64,000 bases of DNA from Cenococcum geophilum 1.58 (GCA_001692895.1 KV748188.1:1612001-1676000), one strand, 5' to 3'; shown: positions 45,900-58,099, numbered from the stretch's first letter. Numbers and translations are program-made. The notes: generated by a model from the sequence alone, not told the origin.

Positions 45900-48180
45900 T
45901 ATATATATAAGTTTAAATTCTTAACTAATCTAGCGCCTTTAAAATCACTCTTAAAATCTTAGTTTAACATAAAAGCCTTACCCAAATGCTTATATATAAG
46001 TTTCTCCCCTTTACTTTTAGCTAAGCCGTAACTAATCCGTATAGTGTTCTTAATCTAATATAGTATATTAGCACTAGCCTCTAAACTCTCTCTTAAACAT
46101 TACCTTACCTATCTTCCGTTTAATTAATAGTCCAAAAGCCACTCTATATCCTTTTTAGAGATATTAGTAGTAGCATCGGCTTGCTTTAGAAAGGTCTTCT
46201 ATACCTACTCTCTTACTAGTCTCTTTAGCTCGTTATATCTAAGTATAAGATATATTCTGCTCTATATAGCTACATTAAATATAGTAATCCTATTTATTGT
46301 AAGAAATATAATACCTTAGAAATACTCTATCTATCACAGGAAGACAGATACTAGGCTATTACATCAGACATTATTTAAAGTTCTTTCTATAAAAAAGACA
46401 TCGGCCTTATCCAAAAGAAGGACAGCGCTCTAGCGGTAAATGTTTTCAACTATTAGAGCCAGGTTTTATTCTAAATAGGCTAGATCTATATTAAGGTCTC
46501 CCATACAAGCCTTCTTATAATTAAACTAGTATATAAATACACTTATAAAGGGGAACAAACCATATAGAGGGGTCTCCTCTAAGATTTGGCAAGTGCTTTA
46601 GCTATCAATGTCTTTCCCACCCTAGGTGGGCCACTAAAACGGTCAGCCTTTAAAACAGCTAATACCTTACCAGAAAACTTACTGTAGCAAGAAAACTAGG
46701 CCTTTCCCCTTCCCTTTAATTATATCATTAAACTTTAATTTCCCGGACCTAGACTAGTAGCTCTTTATAAGTCCTTAAAGCACTATTTTCTTATCCTCCT
46801 TAATTACGAGTAACTTAAATACCAAGGCATTCCATTTAATGTCCTTAATATTAGCAACAGCAAATTCACCTATTAGTGCTTGTATTAATATATATAATTC
46901 GCTAGCTCTAGAAAAAGAGTATAGAAAGCCTAACCCCATTTTTTATCTGCCAAACTAAAGGCTAGGGCTGTTAGTAGACAGATTAGGTACTTATTATCTC
47001 CTATCTCCTTAGAAACTAAACCTTAATTCTTTACGTCGCCTTACCAATTAGTCCCTTAATTAATCACACTTATTCCGTACGCATCTATAGCAATTAGCTG
47101 CTTGCCATAGTTAGGATTCTAACAATAAAATACTATCGCGTCCACTATAATACGGCCGCTTATAGAAAATCTCAACGGGCCATCTTTAGTCCAAAAAAAC
47201 GCGATCCCTTTATATTCACGGTGGTTAATGCCTCTTAAAAACACGAACTTCCGGCCATTGCTAATAAGATCCTACTTTATCTCGGCTTGTCTCTTATAAC
47301 ACTCTAGCGGAAATACCTTAAGAGATGTAATTTTTATAATTAAACGGAATTCTGGAATAGAGAGGGTAGTTTTTACCTCGCTAAACGCCTTCCCATTATA
47401 GCCAAAATAGTAACAGTTAAGTTTAAAGCTCTTTTTGCTAAAAAGTAAGGTTTTAAAGTTGCCTAAATTATATATAAGGCATCTTAGTTAATCCAAGCCT
47501 TCGCAAATCATAAGGACGTGCGTATTTGGTTTAAATAAGGCCTAAAGGAGATTGAAATTAATTTCGCCATAGTTTAGAAGCGGCAGGAGACTATTAGTTA
47601 TAGGCGCGAAATGGTCTTTAAGGAATCTTAGTAACCCCTAAAGGTACCTAGCGCTAATTAAGTCGGGAGAAAGACTCTCCTAGTATATTTTTAACTAGGG
47701 TAGGAAATTAAACATAAGGTTTATAGGGATTTAGAAGTTAAATTAGAATAAGCTATATTTATAAAAAGGTCTACTTACTATAGGCTTGTCTTCTCAAAGG
47801 GAGATAGCTTATATACCGCTTAGCACCACCTATAAGGCGTCTCTCACTTCTCTTAAATTTATACTTAGGTACGTACTATAGTCTTTCTTATCCTTTTCTG
47901 GCTTAAAGTCAGCATCTAAGTTAATATATTTAAAGGCACCTAAGAGATAGACTAAATTTCTTCTAAAGGACATAAATATACTAATTATATATATTACACT
48001 CACTTAACGTATCTAGCGAAGTCTCTATAGTCTTATACTGGCAGTTTTGTTTGTCCTAGCTATAATAAATACTATATTAGCATATTTCTAAGTATATTTT
48101 AGGGATTTCGCGAGTATACATCTTATTTAACACCTTAACTTTAACCTTAGAACCTCTCATTTTGGGTATCTCTTTAACCC
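45900..48180 (-). pseudogene. AAA+ ATPase relic (fungal, N-terminal extension plus AAA core)
   Basis: Starts around an intact ATG near 48,172 (MRGSKVKVKVLNKMYTREIP), possibly further up where a Pro-rich stretch near 48,200 reads PSPPPPPSLPPP. The N-terminal half is poorly preserved. The AAA core begins with LVIKEDKKIVL and KSYQSRSGKLKFNDIIKGKG near 46,730. Walker A survives as SGPPRVGKTLIAKALAKS near 46,615. Walker B reads AVLLLDKADVFF near 46,410 (originally LLLDEADVF). It continues with NSLVSVFLQQIEYFQGIIFL and TINRI (sensor 1), then SRIYLILRYNEL (arginine-finger region). The C-terminal NGRQVRQ...EAS and KSDFKGA near 45,970 close the family pattern. Such proteins are large fungal AAA ATPases of unknown substrate. 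Inactive. Confidence 0.83.
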
Positions 48181-49271
48181 CTAAACTCGTAGGGGGAGGT
48201 AAAGAAGGTGGAGGAGGTGGAGAAGGTTAGGCCGCTTAGACTATCTTTAATACGGCTATAAGCATTTTAACTATAAGATGCTGCGCTAACTACCTATAAT
48301 GCAGATGCGTTTAGCTTAGGCTACTAGGGGGGATATTTATACTATTATAAGGCAGTAAAGGCGCTAGCGTAACAGGCTTAGATATAACTGGTATTATTAC
48401 TCTATAAAGCTTTAATAACGTAATACTAATCTAAAGTATAAGGTTGGAGTGAGGAGCTAAGTATAAATAGTATTATTTCTTTAAAGGATCCGCCTTCTTT
48501 TATACCCGTTAATAGGACCTAAGTTACTACTATGCCGCGAATATTCACTGCACCGCTTACTTACCCTAATCGACCTTAGATAGCGCTAAACTATATATCT
48601 TTAATAGCGTTCCGACGTATTAGAGAGTTTAACTAAGTTAAGCTATAGGGTATATACTGGCTCTTATTATAGAATAAGCCTATAATTTATATAGCTACGG
48701 GGGGTATTGCAAAGGATTGCGCAAATGATCCCTATAAGCTAGGTGGACATTATAGATCCGTAATAGTATGCCTGCTATTTCTCTAAGGGGCGACATCTAT
48801 TTAGCGGAGGCTTCGGACTAATAAAGAATTAATCTTACATTAACTATATAAATATTAGTATAGCTTACATTAGAATAAGTCCTAATTAAGGGATAGAAAG
48901 AAGAAAGATATAACAAGTCTGATAATATGCAGAGTGCGGTATATTAGTAGGTTAAGATATTACAACCTATAAAATAAACTTAAGGTAATTAGCTAACCAA
49001 GTTTAGTAATCTCACCCCTAATTACCCCCTAGTTGCCTCCTAACTTCCCCCTAACTTCCCCCCAACTGCTATTAACTACTCCTTAAATACCCACTAACTG
49101 CCCTACAACTATTATAAACTTTCTATTAACTTATTATTTAACTACTATAACATCCAGCCGCCTCTTAATCCATTTATTTTAGCGCGCCAACCTTACCTCT
49201 TCGCCAATCTTAAGACATAGAGTTGCCTTATATCGTACTACAGGCGAAAGAAAAGGATTCCTTTTCCTACT
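48181..49271. other. Intergenic with C-rich low-complexity stretch
   Basis: Contains the Pro-rich upstream extension of the AAA frame, and at 49,005-49,130 repeats of the CTAACTTCCCC and TAACTGCC types. No separate gene recognised. Confidence 0.45.
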
Positions 49272-50120
49272 AAGATGGCTATAATAAAGTAACTAACTTA
49301 GAGCTTAAAACTCTTCTTAAGCAGAGCCAAGAAATAGTTATTTTACTTAAAGCTAAGCTAGATAAGCGCCAGATTGTGGCAAAGCCCTAGTCGCTCGGCG
49401 TTATTAAGTACAGCAAAAAACTCCAAAAGAGTGTCACAAATCTTAGGATCTTAGAATGGCTGGATAGTAAAGCGGCTAAACTTGCTATTACGGCTGCTAG
49501 GATTCTAAAGACGAAATAGACAACTTATAAGTTAAATATCTATTAAACGTTCCTTAGCGATATCCTTTATTACTACGGTTAGGGGTTAGTCTTACTATAT
49601 ACTATAAGCCTCAGCAAGCAAAGAGTAACCTCTCTAAATTCTTAAGATTGGATTAGGCTTATATAGTATCTTAAAAGTAACTAAGCCACCTTTAAATACC
49701 CTATCTTGGACTCACTAGCGGTGGAACATCATATACCTTATAGGAATGGTAAGTTATATAATCTTTAATATAAATATCTCGCTTATCCCGTAAAAGAGGT
49801 CTATAAATTAGATCCTTTAGTTACGCCCTTCTAAAAACACCTGTTTCTAAAAGATATAGGTTTAAAATAAGAGTTAGCTTAAAGCAATTATACTTATTAA
49901 TCAGACGTTTATTCTCTAAATACTAATTAGCTACGCTAAGATACGGTCTAGGATTTACAAAATCCTTTAGCTAGTTAGACTCCGCAAGCTAAGGTTATAA
50001 TTAATCTAGTATAGAAAGAAGGAAGTAGTATAGATTTTCCCTCCCTATATTAATAAGGCCGAATATTAATCTAAAATAAGATATATTACTAGGCTCTTTA
50101 TCCATAGCCGTAATTTAAAC
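49272..50120 (+). pseudogene. Unrecognised gene relic with helical N-terminus
   Basis: Plus frame from an intact ATG at 49,272 (MAIIKQLT): SLKLLLKQSQEIVILLKAKL (coiled-coil-like), VTNLRILEWLDSKAAKLAIT, AARILKTKQTTYKLNI, DILYYYGQGLVLLYTI, YPILDSLAVEHHIPYRNGKL. Interruptions are RIP-type stops. The N-terminal heptads suggest a coiled coil; the rest matches nothing I know. Confidence 0.48.
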
Positions 50121-51789
50121 TCGCTTAGCGAATTATAGGGAGATTATAAACCTTAAGTTTATAGTGCTTCTTGCTTTCCTATAACAGTATTAGGATAGCC
50201 ATTTAAAACTAGTATACCCTTAGGGTGGAGTTCTATTACTATCTATTAATATTATATTAGAGCCGACTCTTAGGTTAAGCGCAAAAATTAAACTCTTTCT
50301 TCAATTATATAAAGCGTTAATTTAATTCAACCTTACCTTCTATAGGCGAAAATAGCGCACCATAGGACTACTAAATAGCCTACAGCTCTTACTAGGCCTT
50401 ATAATAAGGATAATAAAGCCAGTAGGTTCCTTGGGGCCTATAACTACATTTCTTATTATATTACTAAAGACCCTAACAGCCCCCCCCCCCACCGTGTATT
50501 TTTACCAAGATTACTTAAACTAATAGGTCCACTAACTTTAGAGATATGCCAGTTATTTCCGGACCTATTTTAATAGGCTCTTTATACTAAATAGTATTTA
50601 GCGAAATATATCTTATGCTGTTTTAAATTTTACCTACTAGCTTTAAAGCTCTTTTTTTAAGTTTCTAATTATTGTCTACAATATCATTAACGGGAACCCC
50701 GCCGTTTATTATCCTAAAGAGCTCTTAATATATACCGTCTAAGCCCAGGTAATAATGGTAACTAAATAGTTATAGGTTAAAGATAAAAGCAAGGGCTAAT
50801 AGAGAGAGCTACCGACTTCGGAGAGATAAGGATTATATTAGGATTGGAATAATAGAAAATATAAATATATCGTCTAAGGAACGCGCTAAAGAACTACAGC
50901 GTATATTATTACTAGCTATACAATACACATAGATAAAGTAGGGTTATTTTACCTCAATAGTTAAATACTTTAGATCTATAATAAGTATAGTAGAGTAAGC
51001 TGCAAAGCGGATAGCGTTAAGATTAAAGGTTAAAGTTAGGAGAAACGTTACATCCTTAACGGGCTATACCCTATACAGTGCGCGAAATAGTGACGCGCCT
51101 AGCGCACAAAAAGAGAATATAAATTTAAGATAGCTAAGGCTAGTCTTAGGCGTTAATGCCCAACTCTATAACGGGGCTTAGCCTTAAGCTTTAGTTAGTA
51201 TTATTACGTATATATAACGCAAGGGTCTACTACCTAACCGCGAAAATTATATAGCTGGTAAAGGAAGCTATATAGATAAACACGCTAATATATAGCTAAT
51301 GCAAGTCAACGCGGACACCTTACCCTTTTTATTATATAATGCTTTAAAGGATTATATAAACCGTGGCCTATTCTTATTTATAGACCCAATATCTATACTT
51401 AATCTCTTAACCTATTAATAGTACTAAAGGTTATACCGAATATACTTAGTTAGATAATACAGCATAATTCTACAATTTGTGGATTCTAAATAAATAGACT
51501 AAAGTTATAGGCGAAGCAGGTTATTCTTTAAAATTTCACATTATTTAAATTAAGCTTACGGCTTTAGGCGATATTATAATTATATATAGTATAGCCGGCA
51601 GATATCTAGTTAAATCACTTATAAACACTTATAACACTTCATTAGTATATATACCTAAATCCCTCTACTTACTAGCACTCTATATAGTTTATAAGGGCTT
51701 AACTTTCTTAAATTGGAAATTATAGGACGTTGTAGGAAATGCGCTATAAATAGAATAAGCTAGAAGTAGAACCTAAAGCTAGAAATAAA
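50121..51789. other. Stretch without an assigned gene
   Basis: Plus-strand frames remain partly readable (for example LLSINIILEPTLRLSAKIKL near 50,240 and VHQLQRYASYFRTYFNRLFI near 50,530). They may belong to the preceding relic or another gene. A run of twelve C lies at 50,480-50,491. Confidence 0.35.
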
Positions 51790-53200
51790 ACTTTAAGCCA
51801 AAAAGAATAGCACTATTACTACCAATTCTTCCACCTAGTAGGCTACCCCTATTTCTTCTACATAATAGGCTAAGCCTTTAATTTTAAATAGTAATACCCC
51901 TATAGTAATTTAAGACTTTTTATTAAAAAGCTATCTTTAATCTAGTCCCATAAAAGATTTTGTTTCCCTTTTAAGTTAGTAAGCAGCATGTCTTCCTCTT
52001 TAGTAAATTTTATTCTAAACTTTAGCCCTTAAGGCTTTAGCTTCTAGGGCTGCTTAACCAGGTTAAAAGGTAAAGGAAATTATTGAGGAAGGATATCTAG
52101 TATATACAACCCGTCTTTCTAGCGCCTAAAAACTACTCGGATTAAAATTTCTTCCAAATTAGCATTTAAGGCGGCTCCCAGTATTGCTTTATTAGAGTTA
52201 GAGCCAAAGGCGGCGCTTAGCAGCAGTTTTTGGGTACGGAGGCGATTATATATAGGGGATACAACCCGCTTATAATAATTGCTGGTAAGCGTAGTGCTTT
52301 AGTTAGACGCATACGTGGATAAAATTAAAGGGGAATGGTGAGACCGCTAGAAATAATACTTTATAGCACGCTTTGCCTTTAATTAACTAGTAATAGGGGT
52401 TGGCAATTCTCGTTGCCCTATACACCCGCGGGCCTCGTTATCCTTATTACTACTGCTATTATTACTATCCCCAGAGTCGTTATTATCCGTATTATTACTA
52501 TCATTACTTCCGTTACCGTAGTTCCCGGCCTTACCTTTATCTATAACGTTCTCACTATCCTTATTATCGCTTTCTTTAGTTAAGCCGTTTATAAAATCGT
52601 CCAGAATATAATTACAACTATTATTAGTCCTATATTCTAATAGTCTAGTATTATAAGGAGATATATAGTACTAGGGGGAGGGGCTAGTAGGCCGCGTAGT
52701 AGAGACCACTCGCTCCTTAATACCGTTACGGTTATTAAGGCTAAGGGTAGGAGAGCTAGAAGGCGTGGTCCTCTGGGAAGTAGGTGACCTTTATTACTTC
52801 CTAGGTTATATACTCTCGCTACTCTTACTAATAGAAGTATTAGAGATATAATTAATGCTACCTAGCTAATTAAGCTAATTAGACCTCCGCTTCTTTAACT
52901 TTTTAGCTCCTAAAGACTTTTAACCAGCAGCTACTAATATCCTAAGCTTTTGCCTAAACTACAGAGCAGTTCTAATGCGACGCCCCTTAGCTAAATTATC
53001 CATTTAATTGCCGTCTAGCGTTAAGGGTGTAGTATAATTATATATAGGTACACATACCTTCTCTTCTAGCGCTTCTAACAAAGGTAGCTCTTTATTATCT
53101 TTATCGCCCTTACTACTACTATTATTCCTATTATCTACTAATTATTAAACAAGCCATTATAAATTAAAAGGGGAAGCGTATACCTAATCCATAAGGTATC
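51790..53200 (-). pseudogene. SANT/Myb-like DNA-binding protein relic
   Basis: Minus frame with RIP-type stops. It can be followed from about 53,200 (DNRNSSSKGDKDNKELPLL) through an intact ATG at 53,003 (MDNLAKGRRIRTAL). Next is a long low-complexity middle rich in Ser, Asn, Pro and Asp (SPTSQRTTPSSSPTLSLNN; DDSNNTDNNDSGDSNNSSS). The C-terminal domain near 52,030-51,880 reads KFRIKFTKEEDMLLTNLKG and then NLLWDQIKDSFLIKSLKLLQ, followed by YYYLKLK. This has the spacing of a SANT/Myb repeat (TxEEDxLLxxLK...LxWDxIxxxFPxRSxxxLQxxYxxKLK). It is the last gene before the right end and points inwards. Some Starships are described with a MYB/SANT gene in this position. Probably a DNA-binding regulator, now dead. 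Confidence 0.75.
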
Positions 53201-55616
53201 AGTTAATCATCGGCTTCATTAGCTTTGTTATCAGCGTTACTAACTTTATTACCCTTAGTTTCCGAGTCCAGATCGGCTGTATCGTCTTTAATAACTATTA
53301 GATTTACTGCTAGTCGTTAAAACTACATATTTAGAACTGCTAGGGAAAGAGGGAAAGTGGTAGGGTAATTGCTAGGATAATTACCTTAATTACTTCTTCT
53401 AGAGACTTAACTGTCATTTCCATCCCTATAGAAATCTTCTTCATTATCCTCATTATCCTCGTCATCCTTATAATACTTATTATTAGCTTTCTTGTAATTA
53501 TATATAGGGTCTATAGGCGCTTTATTAGACGGAATATCTAAATTAAGGCCCTAGGTGGAATAACATGCCATTAAGTACCCAAGCTTATAATGCTTTTTAA
53601 CTTTTTAGGGGGAAAAGAGGTACTCCCCTGCTCCTCCTTTTAGGCTTACTGCTCGCGCTTTTTTTAGGGGCCGTAATTATATAGTACTAAGATAAAGCTA
53701 TTAATTTTCTAGGGGAACTAGTGTAGAAATTATTCTTATTAAGCGAAATTTTAGGAGGAATACAAAATAAAGACTAAGGTGGTGCCAACGTTGTTATTAT
53801 TAGAGTTACCATTATTTTATAGCTTTTAAAAGCTTTAAGGGGGAATTAAAGGTCTTTTTAAGTACATGTTAGTCCTCCCTTTACCGCTAGCACTTACCTA
53901 TTACCCCTTACCCTTTACCCCTTACCTAGGTTTCTTATTAAATTAAAGCATTTAATATATGCGCCTCCGGCATAAACTAGGGTTAATTACCGTTTATAGG
54001 GTATAAAGGTTTGTAAGGGCTTGAATTCCTAGCACCTAATTAACACCCTTAGCAAATTGCGATTAAACCGTATCCGCCCGTCTAAGCTAGCATATTTAGC
54101 TCTAATACAGCTATCGCATCTAGCCCCTTATTAGGAGGTTAGTGGCTTAAGTTCTCTACCCTTATTCCTTAGTAAAGGGCAGTGCTAATATATCTATTTA
54201 CTTCCCAATAATGCCGATCCAGCTAATCTTCTACGCCGCTCGTATTAATAGGGTATAAAGCCCCGCTTATGCGTGCGCGTTACGAGCTATCTATAACGAA
54301 AGAAGGCAGTGTTATTATTAGTAGTAGGCAGGGTTCTCTAATGCTAACCACCTAGTAACGGATACGCCTACCGCTCGCACGGTAATTATATACAGATGCA
54401 TAAATGCGCTAGGTAAAGGACTATATAGGGTACTATATAAGGTACTATATAATACTCGCCCTCCTAACGTAGCTAGCTAGTATTAGAGATTCCTTCACAG
54501 TTATACTATAGTGCCGTAGATCCATTATGCGCCTAAAAGCTATAATCTTCTAATTTTAATCCGGGTGGTTCCCACTATAGCCCCATAGCTTAGAAGGCCG
54601 GATTATTAATCTTTTACCGCTCTACCGCTAAGCAGTTAGGCAGAGCTAATAGCCCCTTAGCCCTAAACTAGCAGATTAAACGGTATCTCTAAAACATCTA
54701 TAGTAATATAACTATACCATCAGGTAGGTATACATAGCCACCTAGGCGACACTCTATATAATATCTGTTTAAATAATGCCTAACACAGCCCCATATAGGG
54801 TAGTCACTTAAATTGGCGACGTCTAGCTGCTTTTCCGCTGGGTAGCCTAGTAGGTATACTAGCCGTAATATAGGTAACTTCAGCTATTAGTAAACGCTAA
54901 AGTAGGTTATCTAACTAATAGCATATCCTAGGTAAGAAAACAGCGCATAAGTTAGCTAAAACGAGTGCAATATAAGCTCGCTTAAGCCCTTAAGGGGGCG
55001 GATGCGGCATACCTATCCCTCCCTACCTTAGAAGGAGATATACGGCAGAGTTAAATAAGACAATAGTGCTAACGCGGCTAGTAATTGCGGAATTTCCCTA
55101 ACCCCCTTTTTATGGGACGGTTGTAGACTAGCGCCATCTAGAAGGCAAAAGGAGAGAGGGTGTGTATAAGAGAGAGGACAAAATTATAAGGATATAGACG
55201 CACTTAGCGGATAGAGGCGGCGCTAAAAGAGCTTAACAAAAATTAAAGCCATCAGCTCTAGAGGCGGGAATTAGGAGAGGAGGCTAAGACCATTTATACA
55301 TCACCGTAAAATAGAGACTCGCCCATTAAAAAGGCCGCAGTTAACTATATTAATTGTTAGTCTAAGATATAGGGGAATAAAGTAATAAGCGGGCTAAACT
55401 TGTATACGCATTAGCGCTAAAGGGACGGCAGAAATGCCTTAATATAACTATGCCAAGGACTAGTAGTAAGAAGAGGAGGAGGCGCAGCATTAGAAGAAAG
55501 GAAAGATGGAGGATAAGAGGAAAAGTAGTAAGAGAAATGGCCTTTTATAGTTGAGGTCAAGGGGCAGTCTTAGCTTGGCCGGGGTCAACAAGCGAGGGCG
55601 CCTTACCCGTAAAGGA
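53201..55616. other. Right subterminal region of the giant element
   Basis: No gene recognised over about 2.4 kb. It contains a C-rich tract, short repeats GGTACTATATAA near 54,430, and a purine-rich stretch at 55,470-55,540. The last about 120 bp before the end keep more CA/TG pairs than the rest, like the left subterminal region. Confidence 0.45.
53893..53930 (-). repeat. C-rich tract, complement of the GGTAAGGG tract
   Basis: TTACCCCTTACCCTTTACCC-type units. Read on the minus strand it is the same GGTAAGGGG/GGTAAAGGG motif as at 21,830-21,935, so the two form an inverted pair near opposite ends of the element. Confidence 0.7.
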
Positions 55617-55643
55617 AGCCTCCATTTCCTGATGCAGTTTCCC
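55617..55643 (-). repeat. Right terminal inverted repeat of the giant element
   Basis: Plus strand starts AGCCTC and ends TTTCCC. Its complement aligns without gaps to 18,548-18,574. Confidence 0.65.
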
Positions 55644-56236
55644 ACGCAACAAAATAACTTAAAATACTATTTACCCTATAAATATATATATAACTATTTA
55701 AATTTAATATAATATAAATTACCCTTACTATAAATCTTAAACTAATATAATAAAGTTATATCTACTAATTACGGTAAAGAATGCGAAGATAATATATTAA
55801 AACCCTTTAAATTTTATATAATATAAGCCGCACCCTTTTATTTATTAATAAGAAAATGAAACTATAAGATCTTTATTATAACACTAAAAGATATTAAAAA
55901 GGCGTTAGAACTAAAGTAATATATTAACCCCTAACCTTTTATACCTAAAGAATATTATAATTTAATTAATACGTTTAAGAAACGATTTATAAACTAACTA
56001 CCCCTATATTAAGATAAGCACGATTTTAAAATAGAATTTAAACCTAGTATAATGCTAAAGTTTGGCCCATTATACGGTATATTGTAAAAAGAGCTACTTA
56101 TAATACAATAATACCTTAAAGAGTACCTAGGGAAAGGATTTGTCTGCCCTAGTTAATTACTATTTGCCTTACCTATACTATTTATTAAAAAACCTAGAGG
56201 AGGCTTAAGGTTCTATATTAATTATTAAGCCCTAAA
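55644..56236 (+). pseudogene. Ty3/Gypsy reverse transcriptase relic (right half of element)
   Basis: Continues the Gypsy element broken at 18,547. Pre-RT segment FYIIQAAPFYLLIRKRNYKI near 55,815-55,880, then the start of the polymerase: FGPLYGM-like reading near 56,060, LEEYLGKGFVRPSSSPFASP-equivalent near 56,110-56,175, KKPRGGLRFYINY near 56,190-56,228 (family KKPGGGLRFCVDYR). The match ends at about 56,236, where a LINE begins. Palm and later domains are not in the window. Confidence 0.8.
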
Positions 56237-56341
56237 GTCGCCTATAGTGGAATTTTATTAAGGAGCTCTTACTACACCTGGCCCAAAAAGACTAAAACCA
56301 ACTAAAAGAACCCTGAAAATTACTTAGAGAATCCCCCTAAG

Positions 56342-58090
56342 ATGCATGCATCGCAGGGGAGGCATACGTCAAACGACGGTAGTTCGCACTCGCGCGCGAC
56401 CGCCAGAACCACGCCTAGCAATGGCCCTCTATAATAAAAACGGGCGAATACCACACTATAAAGCAGAAATTCCTCTATTAAGAAGGTATCTAATAAAATA
56501 TAAAGCCTATTAGACGTATTTAGTATCCGCAATTACGGGGAAGTAACTATTAGCTATAATAAACTAATATAGCTAGTAGAATAGCTCCATTAGTCTAGCG
56601 AACCTTAGGCGCCCCTTTAGTAAACCCTTAATTAAATCCTCTAACGGCTAAGCAAAATTAAAAATAAATAAAANCCNNNTNTACNGGNGAACNGTACCTA
56701 GGCCGCNNTAGCNGCGCTTCTATAGTATAGGGAACCTACCCCCCTTAAGATAATAACTGGGTATATAATTATAATATAACCAAATATAGAAAAAGTAGAG
56801 GGGCTTAAGGGATTATTAGAAACAGAAGTTTTTATAAAGATTTATAAAGAGGTTTATAACACTATTATAGTCTAATACCTTAGGAGCGGAGATATTAGAG
56901 TTACCCTAAGGGACTAATAGGTAAAGGAGCGAGCCGTAAAAGTAGGGGATAGGCTAGGAGAATGTATTAGTATAAAGGTGCTTTATAAAGATTACTTAGT
57001 TAAAGTCCTAGCGGTTTCTATAAGCCTTAGGGTAGAAAAGGGACGCTAGGTAGATAATACAGCAACTATATATAAGATAGTAAAATAAACGAAACGCCTT
57101 ATACTAGGTCTTAAGATTACCTAAATCTAATAGCTTTAATAGAAAAATATAAACTAAGTATATAATAAAAACAATAAGAGGATATAAGGGTTGCTAAAGA
57201 CTTGCTAGGAAGACGCCGGATAAACGCATAACTCCCTTATTGTTAGCGCACATATACTAAGAATATAAAAACTCCTTATCTAAAAAGGAATAATTATAAA
57301 TGGCCTTATATATAATATAAGGCTCTATAACTATAGACTACGCCTAAAACAATACTATTGCTATATATAATAGGGATATACCTAAACCATATACGCAGTA
57401 TAGGTGTACTGCGGCCACTGTATAGGCCCCTATAATATAAGATACTGCTTAAATTAAGATTAAATAAAATGTATAAACTACTATTAAAGTATATATAAGG
57501 CGTAAGAGAGAGAAGACTGTATTAAATATAGGAAATGGAAGGTAAGGGCTTAATAGCTACGGGAATAACTATACGCTAGGTTATATAAATAGAAATAATA
57601 GGTAATAAGCTAGGGGGACGTAGGTGCCTTCTTATCGTTTCCTACCTTTAATACTAGGGGGCTAGGCTAGCCATCCCAAGCCTTAATAGGCTAGAAGCGA
57701 CGCTACGCAATATTACCAGACTAAATAGGGACTTAAGGGTTATAGGGGATATAAGGGAGAGGACGCCTTATAGGAAGACCCTTATAAACAGCTATAGTAA
57801 GCTTAAAACTAGGATAATTAAGAATTAGACTTAACGCGGTAAATATAATATTTGTAGCTAACCTATAAAGAGTATATAGCTAACTAGTAAGATTAGGGGA
57901 AGAACCAGAGTTAATAATAGATTTAGACTTAGAAGCGCTAGTAAGAATATAAAACATAGGAATAAAAAGCTCTATATAAAATAAGTAGTAACTAGGGTAT
58001 AGATATAAGAGATAGAAGTTCTAAATATTCTAAAGAAAGTAGAAATAGAAAAAGTGAGGAATAAAGGAAAGACAAAGGACCCTCGCTAGG
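56342..58090 (+). pseudogene. LINE-B ORF1 relic
   Basis: Intact ATG at 56,342 (MHASQGRHTSNDGSSHSRA), then a Ser/Arg-rich leader. A helical segment follows (SIKKVSNKIQSLLDVFSI), and the body reads LKGLLETEVFIKIYKEVYNT, LRSGDIRVTLRD and VKERAVKVGD near 56,800-56,950. This is the pattern of fungal Tad-type ORF1 proteins. A CCHC-like region near 57,370-57,450 keeps VYCGHCIGP. The frame changes within the block of ambiguous bases at 56,674-56,713. Broken by TAA/TAG codons. Confidence 0.7.
56674..56713. other. Block of ambiguous bases (N)
   Basis: Ten N's are scattered among called bases, not a run of gap Ns. It suggests poor reads or collapsed repeat copies. The reading frame of LINE-B ORF1 shifts across it. 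Confidence 0.95.
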
Positions 58091-58099
58091 GGTCCGCTA

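Larger units (their letters stand above)
18548..55643 (+). mobile_element. RIP-degraded Starship-like giant transposon, about 37.1 kb
   Basis: This block interrupts a single Gypsy element in a fixed orientation: gag/protease to the left, reverse transcriptase to the right. Its ends are an imperfect 27-bp inverted repeat. The first gene inside the left end, reading inwards, is a DUF3435 tyrosine recombinase, the defining captain gene and position of Starships. The interior is a collection of non-transposon fungal genes: BTB, FunK1 kinase, HET, AAA+ ATPase, SANT/Myb and unknowns. All are heavily RIP-mutated. A target-site duplication is not clear, perhaps erased by mutation. A composite of several nested insertions cannot be wholly excluded, but one element explains the facts best. 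Confidence 0.8.

Noticed and set aside
54600-54655. tRNA-like 5' half on the minus strand (a GCTTAGCGGTAGAGC-type D arm)
   Set aside because: No matching anticodon stem and loop, acceptor pairing or intact GGTTC T-loop follows at proper distance; at most a decayed tRNA fragment.
18548-55643. Integrated DNA virus or Polinton/Maverick
   Set aside because: No family-B polymerase, packaging ATPase, protease or capsid gene was recognised, and the recombinase is of DUF3435 type.
56320-56532. 70-codon minus-strand ORF with several cysteines
   Set aside because: Lies antisense to the LINE-B ORF1 start, whose reading continues in the expected family pattern.
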